The position numbers and the translations under genes are program-made. From a virus: DNA of 64,000 nucleotides. The notes under the pieces are model-generated. The model ran no database searches. It saw only the letters and a list, made by a program, of their open reading frames with translations, and was not told the origin of the DNA. Where the stretch lies: IMG/VR virus record IMGVR_UViG_3300000115_000007, positions 27,664-91,663 of that record. One strand, 5' to 3'. This document shows, piece after piece, positions 61,001 to 64,000 of this stretch (its first letter is position 1; each line of letters starts with the position of its first letter).

Positions 61001-64000
61001 CGAGAAAATTTCCTATGTAACATACGAGAAAACTAAAAATATTGCTATTAAGAAAGCTACAGCTGATTATGACTTTGATGTTTTAGGTAAAATCAATGCT
61101 GATAGCGGACTATATATTGGTGGTGTTGATATTGCAGATATATACGATTCAGATTGGGTCGAAAGTATTGTTGATCTTGAATTCTTAAAATCTGTTGTAG
61201 ATAGCGATTATATTCATAGTGCTGCCGATTCTACTTGGATTAAATCTGATGTTGGTGGTGGTGTAACCCAATCATATGTTCAAGGCTTTATCGATAGCGC
61301 ACATATTCATAATATTCTCGCTGGTGGTATGAATGATCTTCTTGTTAAAAATATTACTCCTGACAATGATCTTGTATACGATTTAGGTAGTCCAACAAGA
61401 AGATTTAAAGATCTTTATTTAAGTAACAGCACTATAAATCTAGGTACTATATCATTAAGTGCTACTGCAACTGATGGTCTTTCCGTGAAAGATAGTGGAG
61501 GTAATACACTAAAATTCAAAGGTATTGACTCTGATGCTGCTAGCGGTATGATTGACTCAGCATATGTTCAGTCGAGAGCCAATTCTGAATATATTAGAGG
61601 TGTTGCTGATAGTGCGTATATTCTTTCTGCCGCCGATAGTGAATATGTTGAACATATAATTCATAGTAGATTTAATAATCTTAATACAAGCATCGTTCCA
61701 TTAAATGATGTTGTATACGATTTAGGTAGTCCAACAAAAAGATTTAGAGATCTTTATTTAAGTGGTAATAGTCTTAATCTTGGTGGTACAACTCTGTCGG
61801 CTGGCCCTAATGGAATGGAAGTTAAAGATGCTAACGGTATCGCATCAAAAGTAGTAGGTATTGACTCAAATGTTGCTGTACCTCTTATTATATCAAATGT
61901 GTTAAGCACTGCTAACGAAGCATATATTAAAGGATTCGCTAACGAAACTTATATTAAAGGCATTGCGGATGAAACTTACATTAAAGGATTCGCTAACGAA
62001 ACTTATATTAAAGGCATTGCGGATGAAACTTATATTAAAGGCATTGCGGATGAAACTTATATTACGTCATTTATTGATAGCGCATATGTCGCATTACGCA
62101 ACCATGTTGATAGCGCGTTTGTCTCTGGGCTAATAAGTAATATTGGCGTGACTGATACACGTATTGGTTCGCAGAATATTAATTTTGGTCCACATACTAT
62201 TACTGCTGATAAATTAGTTTATAATAATGCTTATCCAAATCTTGCAGCATTACCGAATGCAAATAATTATCAAGGTAATTTTGTTCTCGAGAATGGTGTT
62301 CCAAAGTATTCATATGCTGGAAACTGGATTACAATTCCTGATGTTGCGTTGGTCAAACTTTATGCTGACAGCGCAGCGGCTGCTCTTGTTGATGCGGCTC
62401 CTGATACACTAAATACATTGAATGAGCTAGCTGCAGCATTAGGAGATGATGCTAATTTCTCAACTACTCTAACAACTAGTATTGCTGCTAAACTTCCATT
62501 GGCTGGTGGCACCATGACCGGTGCATTAGACATGGGCAGTAATAACATTACCACAACTGGTAAAATGTTATTTGCTAATGTTTATAGTGCTGAAGGAGAT
62601 CTCCCAAGCGCTTCTACATATCATGGTATGTTTGCTCACGTGCACGGAACTGGGGCTGCCTACTATGCTCATGCCGGTGCATGGGTTAAATTAGCAAATA
62701 ACGCTACAACAATTGCTGGTTATGGTATTACTGATGCTGTGGATTCATTTGCTTCAATTTCTAATATTCCAACAACAATTGCTGGTTACGGTATTACTGA
62801 TGCTGTGGATTCATTTGGTTCATTAACAAATAAACCAACTACGCTTGCTGGTTATGGTATTACTGATGCTGTGGATTCATTTGCTTCATTAACAAATAAA
62901 CCAACTACGCTTGCTGGTTACGGTATTACTGATGCTGGTTCTGGAAGTTTAGATTCATCATTGGCAGTACAGCTTATCGATAGCGCATATGTATCAGCTA
63001 GATCTTCAACTACTCTTAATGCTCTAACTGATGTTAATGCTCCGTCACCGACAGATGGTCAAGCATTAGTATATAATACAGCGACAAGTAAATGGATTCC
63101 CGGCGCAGGCGGTGGCGGCGGTGGTGGCGGAGCGCCCAGTGTTGATTCAGCCTTTGTTCAAAGCATTATAACACAAAACGGAGTTGTTGGACAATATTTA
63201 CCATCGTATGTTAACTATAAATTTAATGCTGATTCTGGTCAAACTGTGTTTACTGGTACAGATGCTAATGGCGAAATATTTAAATTAGGTGATAGTAATT
63301 ATCAAGTATTTAATAACGGTATTCGCTTAGTTAACTTAAATGATTATACTGTAAATTCTGCTACAAATACTTTAACAACAACATATGGCTTAGATTCTGG
63401 CGATGAAATTATTGTTAACACTATTGAAAATGTTTTGGTTGGTGATGCACTATTAGCTAATGCCGATGCTACAACTATTATTGATAGTTCATATGTCTTA
63501 GCTAGATCCTCAGCCGGAGTTACTACTCTTGGTGCTTTAACTGATGTTAACGATGCTGGAAAAGCACTAAATAGTATTTTACTATATGATGGTTCAGGTA
63601 GTTGGGTTTCAGGAGCTCTTCCTGCTTCTACTGATTCGAATGCTGTTGTTCAGCTAATTGATAGCGCATATGTTAATGCACGAGCTCAGCTAACAAATGT
63701 ATCAAATAATTATTATATCAATAAAACAACTTTCCAAAATTATCAGTATACCGCTGATTCTGGTCAAACAGTGTTTACTGGTGCTGATAATAATGGAAAA
63801 ACTCTAACAGTTGAAGATAGTAATTTCCAAGTATTTAACAATGGTATTAGATTGCTGAGTGGTAATGACTATACTATGAATACTGCAACTAATACATTAA
63901 CACTTGCTGCCGGATTTGAAGCAGACTCTGGTGATGATTTTGTTATTAATGTGCTAAATCAAGGAACTGCTCAACCTCCTAATTTAGTTGTAAGAGACGC
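49029..64000 (+). CDS. giant tail fibre/adhesin, 5' part (at least 4990 codons, runs off the window)
   Basis: One frame stays open from ATG 49029 to the end of the window without a stop. The N-terminus (MASIIQIKRSATQTIPTSLA, then GEMAYSYADS) is typical of marine phage fibre proteins. Several blocks of YadA-head-like repeats follow (units such as SVAIGSGNYASYGGVAIGKN), roughly at 50943-53400 and 57640-59830, separated by regions with DSAYV/DSAHI units. Near 61378 and 61718 it has fibre-type DLGSPTxRFxDLYLS segments. Close to the right edge come GYGITDAVDSF repeats and a Gly8 linker (63109-63132). It would form a very long trimeric receptor-binding fibre, made late from TATAAATA. The end lies outside the window. 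Confidence 0.85.
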   Translation, partial: MASIIQIKRSATQTIPTSLAIGEMAYSYADSANSPGTAKLYIGIGPPVDSAHIVPNMATQIVTIGGEYYTNLLGSGMPGISVANQYVLLDSNRKIDYQAFGNLVADSGTISKFMSDSAAIAYANIDSAHILTLSGRSITFDSGVISQFSADSARLTYAHIDTSYQPLITGPDQIIIDPTAVGDNTGRVLIKGDLQVDGTQTIVNSTTVSTNDINITVADEAVDSAAADGAGLSVFGDSFYDRAHLKWNATTNKWNVNPGIVTSTIDATDSGDIQNLTGDYVGYARGIISQFMSDSARIEHLVTNTQHNQNTETVGTASTQNLVLRSSLPQRVLFSDSIDVVRGVDNFLYVESDLANDNDNNKYFRDDKKEGLFIGRQRLRDSGYYNTFIGADGTVRGTTFKFGEDGKPTAVPGGFDGYTGFTYPDMPSMGQRELDFYGLEIRDSGLFSTLQQNVFKTDMSVESAATLSLTGDSLGMIRILGSLDSSLIELRKDGSINFVGGLFQDNSEYIGGGLFKPVPGNNIGDVAYRPDPTVAAQTGANPLGLGNRLAYGIAEPKLGFDITSKSFQVSAKFDPTTVASRKLFPSNLQATATMAAFGQDIDDSNKARLLFDGNAARFRAGYFDYEDIHVNNMGLYSNAFGFSSRAFGDYSFAAGDSAKALSNYSIAMGQKPLVSSGAANGIVLGGLSSVNTNGISTPETQFAGAAIGFNNNITGDLENAIAIGRSNTLATTASWSSSQSHYQNVAIGIDNSVSSIVGANVILGANNKIFGDGNVTIGGSFDNGVAGSNKIGVVGTNATANYTFGENNTVAGSFNFTIGEGNTVVDALTNRTLTFGHTNTVSADDAMAFGRQNTVAGEGSMAFGRGVTITAAADYSVGMNLNGNPAEFAEIKDANFFSIQNGNVSIGSESDMSAIGFASGIGNLYVDGDIIYTGAVLKRAGAGVAADNPWTDDGFSVTFTQVPADGSKELGINVPVPYSSTEIVTDYGNSHKGGFMIHGGWDGAWRDPSTNRNTEAGPATIEMFDSAGGASTFASIASNNPSVFAYYPPAGILRAGRVKVTDQDQDSIGEGSISIGYYHKVHSNYGVALGGKEASIIATSMTADHFGTIISSTSSKVGGVGGKPGTNSGLRSFIIGGSGAEIGGSKSAILNSETSKIDSDAEKSIIINANSANIYGDKSVILGGQGSTIGGSKSSGTSSTPTYSMILNSVSSTIDSASDYSTIINGNSSTKISGQSSAIIGHGIVEGNNAAIIGKGRIDGNSSFILGYGGTTTAVVKGNSSLLIGKGTIRGNNSTMVGTTGGEANGNNSLAIGGSGSKVHGINSISIANGTGDNYIRGSRSVFIGHGNTDSSAATSALFGTPTSGTRTRNFFIGRNNVVDSVGHAVSDNYIFGHGNIVSTTNAQSVFLIGKNTKLDTNTTNTIILSAPSSSANVGKNNNTKLAVGKNTARGTMDVAGGNIYFGHKSGLRVEDVDGDGNPITRAADSFDAQIYINDQPIRDYIMNIDPDGEDVVLIPQPVVLPLSTVTEIEQTNPAILVVKNTNGLLTDGTTIRFSLPSVTGIGQFLNDSVYTVTNVVGGLGDSFSLTNFDNTLNVSTLSGASRQKNTEIKTLSSTIGDPNYYDVSQWGLPDASPTPALPFGPYISLQPAPVTTTAPTHFLNSVIIDSDLIVKGTVSFQDSLSVAKDAIINGNLDVQTGYIDGGGHLNIASFATFGDSVNVSGRLTVDGPFTGGTFALFTDSITMAGDLSGVENLTASGTGTFGDSVNITGKLTVSDSISVGGSVNIVNNLTIGGSVRWLDNSYDDSFYIGNMSFDSYVLRPGSKIFTAVTGMFDTDYVQMRVDSENNWVVMPDALVYNPNDKPKAVAIGLSNDATWTGQYKTMQDGNIYPGTFQTTEYQLSSAFNKGDIHNGGTSGDSIGLDMQGRLNVRTNAFYMANNTKPPIMANGVGWPTKGWMTQDNYIDRPYILSIVDSGHIKGIADSDHIKSAANRGWIRSHIDSAFVISIWDSDYYWKHDSFNAIYIGVPHNGGYGAKGSRYDGNVKLALNQTGQTATHNLDIVGDGKLSKSLEAHGDFIWAKNNLKVGNFTGIRDSSVNESKLIGTRGLYVGDSAHLRQGVLVLGHDNIPNGSYTYTMDSQYWNVKQTVSLNNANIADGFNLDGSPSDSHVVMSFSDSINFGRTIVRRTIADGTSSNLVRGVDYDSLGNRALFDSAIYGYGQAKYDPFMIDPNRLKKIYVKEASLLPTDLSLVAREMHTGLDENSKNSLIIGKFITAPGGGSIISKDSNYFDDNGGSLSVQAGLAVHGVTDPIIKVYKEDGATLKGQLRKGIDFEITDSYQVRVFTDTILHPGIFPGGVGVGESIDDAIIKLDDVIVIEDRRNELTSQTELFGVTNIYGNITLGNKAMAMAARPGYPHTGAKFTTHDSFIVKGGMTFEQGQRLQYNADVHVDSTKTFFFGPKTPGDVTTTTLFEPLLESDGAGNLISGSLVHARYNGKSQATDASGNLLYTTVAESDNFGHILHTHEATLRETSMDSHIVNQIASRSLTIGENNTIFIGPSVNSAPYFKAESDGIGNLLGWDESAGSYNGTFTPKNAAGGYDIDATNGNGPDPRIYTTDVYRSSIDSHIINTIATVPTGMSLSTDTDFTVHGDVIVKEDLKISQNLYLDSAHRMFTSTPIYYYKYDSDGNYTTPKSITGVVRTRDTGVFNNYPANQKFTRYQKLYIDRVDGVIQQIESDGLGNLIKLKNADGTDKIAQIGLDSHIERIIDSDYIGVRLETPWNILNVDDGVGGVQKKIYYDEYGAVIVGQKDALLIGDLATKFIVDSGNAVFLSSGIDASASEVHRTKGQVPNFGTKPRMMWIPKRGAFRVGGLNVGSITGRQNDWEDSNVGYASIGIGNNTKASAFSTAVGYDVVAGVTAGDPLATPVEYETAEAVAFGHTIKSPHSASIALGSHITHHEDTQYTDIGMLSIGTQLQSRNAGNISIGKGISLPQLTDTSGSYENILAIGEAIQIYGKNKETVAIGRGLETSGDNANNTVLIGRGVNSTGSNNGLAIGYNTSSNASLSGAPSATHAVSIGKNTVAASAKALSIGYGASVTGTKGIEAVSIGRNTSVTANYGFALGTSTSVGGNATSTIVIGISSTASSNASNALVIGKSSSVSSNATGSVVVGQSSSIGSNMKSSVALGVSNTMSGNGTGAVAMGRLVNVSGSSGIRVGIGSNVTARTGVAIGLNSSASGSGSNSVAIGSGNYASYGGVAIGKNVSQSGSGSGFAIGRDITTSSKGMVIGINSSATRSSLAIGSGATASGTNSVSLGTGTVAGSPGSTKSNIVAVGFRTTVTGNSTNSINIGSKNLISGNKESVAVGSSNIISGNGTRGIAIGIQNVVSKEGIAIGRSNRSTKSQLVMGVGNVSAPASGNGDWEITIGSYNTGNFSSNIIGKLNTNNTRVNIFGNNNTNSNSGAQSNLAKSYIFGITSTISTGGGMVYGKTSNVSHEGQSYGIQNTVTREGIAFGYNNNINNVMSSATMSIAYGRDNTANSEGIAFGYNNTVTNSGIAFGRDATADENGIALGRSLTAYGTNNLALGSNITIGSVGNVNLNSVAIGLGTTANTATETGVFSVQGGQTTLSVTAFDEKNNVPATNSGGFGHQHKNLLKPNLQVGTPFALEVNGPVNITGTGVNGNKNELYIQGERIIDYVQLFAADSTWIKHIANAPYVKNIINKEYLRTTQTSDQFFHHNNTHLNFNGQGNVGIQIANNAPQYNLDVNGSINFGSLYWNGDVVIPSGGYDSTIYLNHYTNEIQYIIDPDSAEIYFDSAYVQQRQKFGGKGDGYDSIAVQNLIDEVYINDLVYHVWPDSDYIDGKLDSAVSEAYIAFRVENPVGIGQSRYSFGTRAGNAQFNNPVAVNQQFYGTRTGIGKAINNVNGSTVAMTAGEDMLDIMNKNLTTSGAGLGVAGRVVIAGPSATSTEPALQIFNGYIEVDGERLTTDKLFNEKISYVTYEKTKNIAIKKATADYDFDVLGKINADSGLYIGGVDIADIYDSDWVESIVDLEFLKSVVDSDYIHSAADSTWIKSDVGGGVTQSYVQGFIDSAHIHNILAGGMNDLLVKNITPDNDLVYDLGSPTRRFKDLYLSNSTINLGTISLSATATDGLSVKDSGGNTLKFKGIDSDAASGMIDSAYVQSRANSEYIRGVADSAYILSAADSEYVEHIIHSRFNNLNTSIVPLNDVVYDLGSPTKRFRDLYLSGNSLNLGGTTLSAGPNGMEVKDANGIASKVVGIDSNVAVPLIISNVLSTANEAYIKGFANETYIKGIADETYIKGFANETYIKGIADETYIKGIADETYITSFIDSAYVALRNHVDSAFVSGLISNIGVTDTRIGSQNINFGPHTITADKLVYNNAYPNLAALPNANNYQGNFVLENGVPKYSYAGNWITIPDVALVKLYADSAAAALVDAAPDTLNTLNELAAALGDDANFSTTLTTSIAAKLPLAGGTMTGALDMGSNNITTTGKMLFANVYSAEGDLPSASTYHGMFAHVHGTGAAYYAHAGAWVKLANNATTIAGYGITDAVDSFASISNIPTTIAGYGITDAVDSFGSLTNKPTTLAGYGITDAVDSFASLTNKPTTLAGYGITDAGSGSLDSSLAVQLIDSAYVSARSSTTLNALTDVNAPSPTDGQALVYNTATSKWIPGAGGGGGGGGAPSVDSAFVQSIITQNGVVGQYLPSYVNYKFNADSGQTVFTGTDANGEIFKLGDSNYQVFNNGIRLVNLNDYTVNSATNTLTTTYGLDSGDEIIVNTIENVLVGDALLANADATTIIDSSYVLARSSAGVTTLGALTDVNDAGKALNSILLYDGSGSWVSGALPASTDSNAVVQLIDSAYVNARAQLTNVSNNYYINKTTFQNYQYTADSGQTVFTGADNNGKTLTVEDSNFQVFNNGIRLLSGNDYTMNTATNTLTLAAGFEADSGDDFVINVLNQGTAQPPNLVVRD
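50943..53400 (+). repeat. YadA-head-like repeat block 1 in the giant fibre
   Basis: Degenerate protein repeats of about 13-20 residues with the pattern [SA]-x-A-[FIM]-G-x-x-x-x-V-x-G, for example DDAMAFGRQNTVAGEGSMAF and GNNAAIIGKGRIDGNSS. These resemble the left-handed beta-roll of trimeric autotransporter heads. A non-repeat stretch lies near 51830-52200. Confidence 0.65.
57640..59830 (+). repeat. YadA-head-like repeat block 2 in the giant fibre
   Basis: The densest part of the fibre: dozens of units of about 14 residues such as NSVAIGSGNYASYGGVAIG, SSLAIGSGATASGTNSVSLG and GIAFGYNNTVTNSGIAFGRD. Ile/Val-Gly pairs recur every turn, as in YadA-type heads. The DNA is diverged between units, so this is an old expansion. 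Confidence 0.75.
61917..62063 (+). repeat. 27-base tandem repeat in the giant fibre
   Basis: Five full 27-base units plus a partial sixth encode 9-residue blocks alternating ETYIKGFAN and ETYIKGIAD; the first reads EAYIKGFAN. Units 2 to 5 are nearly identical at the DNA level, pointing to recent duplication. Confidence 0.85.
62700..62940 (+). repeat. 66-base tandem repeat (GYGITDA units)
   Basis: Four units spaced exactly 66 bases apart (anchors at 62712, 62778, 62844 and 62910) encode 22-residue blocks of the type TLAGYGITDAVDSFASLTNK. GYGITDA repeats are common in phage tail fibres and often recombine. Confidence 0.85.

Noticed and set aside
61917-62940. Tandem repeats considered as a CRISPR array
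   Set aside because: The units are contiguous without unique spacers, stay in frame and encode fibre repeats.

Overview
The window is part of the genome of an AT-rich, contractile-tailed, T4-type bacteriophage. The evidence is a nearly complete T4-style baseplate set (gp25, gp6, gp7/8-like, gp53, gp48, gp54, gp26/51, a tape measure and a gp5/gp27-like hub), a gp4 head-completion nuclease, a gp32 single-strand binding protein, a gp33 late-transcription co-activator and repeated TATAAATA late promoters. The gp32 has no cysteine and so lacks the T4 zinc ribbon; together with several small ORFs I recognise from marine relatives, this points to a distant, probably marine, T4-type phage. The host cannot be read from the sequence. 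All family names are from recognition of the sequence, not from database searches.

Region 1 (1-9136, plus strand) is an early/middle region of about 28 small, overlapping genes in operons. Most promoters share the layout TGTACA or TTTACA, 17 bases, TATAAT-like box, and two of them follow a stem-loop terminator directly. It holds two HExxH metallopeptidase-like proteins, an HD-domain alarmone-hydrolase-like protein, small membrane proteins, gp33 and gp32, plus a pair of genes almost free of G on the coding strand. Region 2 (9178-14333, minus strand) carries gp4, an unknown protein, gp54, gp26 with a gp51-like ORF reachable by a -1 frameshift on eight Ts, and the tape measure. Region 3 (14389-36256, plus strand) carries gp48, gp53, the hub, three successive proteins with cell-wall-hydrolase folds, gp25, gp6, gp7-like, gp8, a 1745-aa fibre/baseplate protein and a 481-aa fibre protein.

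Region 4 (36299-48196) is the most unusual part: a 12-kb, visibly AT-richer cassette between fibre genes. It encodes a cupin/JmjC-like oxygenase, five radical-SAM enzymes (three with clear SPASM-type C-termini, one with a shorter C-terminal Cys cluster and one B12-binding type), four further Fe(II)/2-oxoglutarate oxygenase-like proteins and several unknown proteins. It also encodes a 187-aa protein whose only cysteines and histidines lie in three tandem Cys-His pairs at its C-terminus (ICHASCHSSCHAARGRR). That protein has its own late promoter and is start-stop coupled to the genes behind it, so it is the best candidate substrate of a phage-encoded post-translational modification system, perhaps maturing a virion tip protein or a RiPP-like peptide.

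Region 5 (48334-64000) has two small structural genes followed by one open frame that runs off the window after at least 4990 codons. It is a giant tail fibre/adhesin with YadA-head-like repeats and short tandem repeats. No tRNA, rRNA, CRISPR array or insertion sequence was seen, and no stretch over 300 bases lacks a gene.
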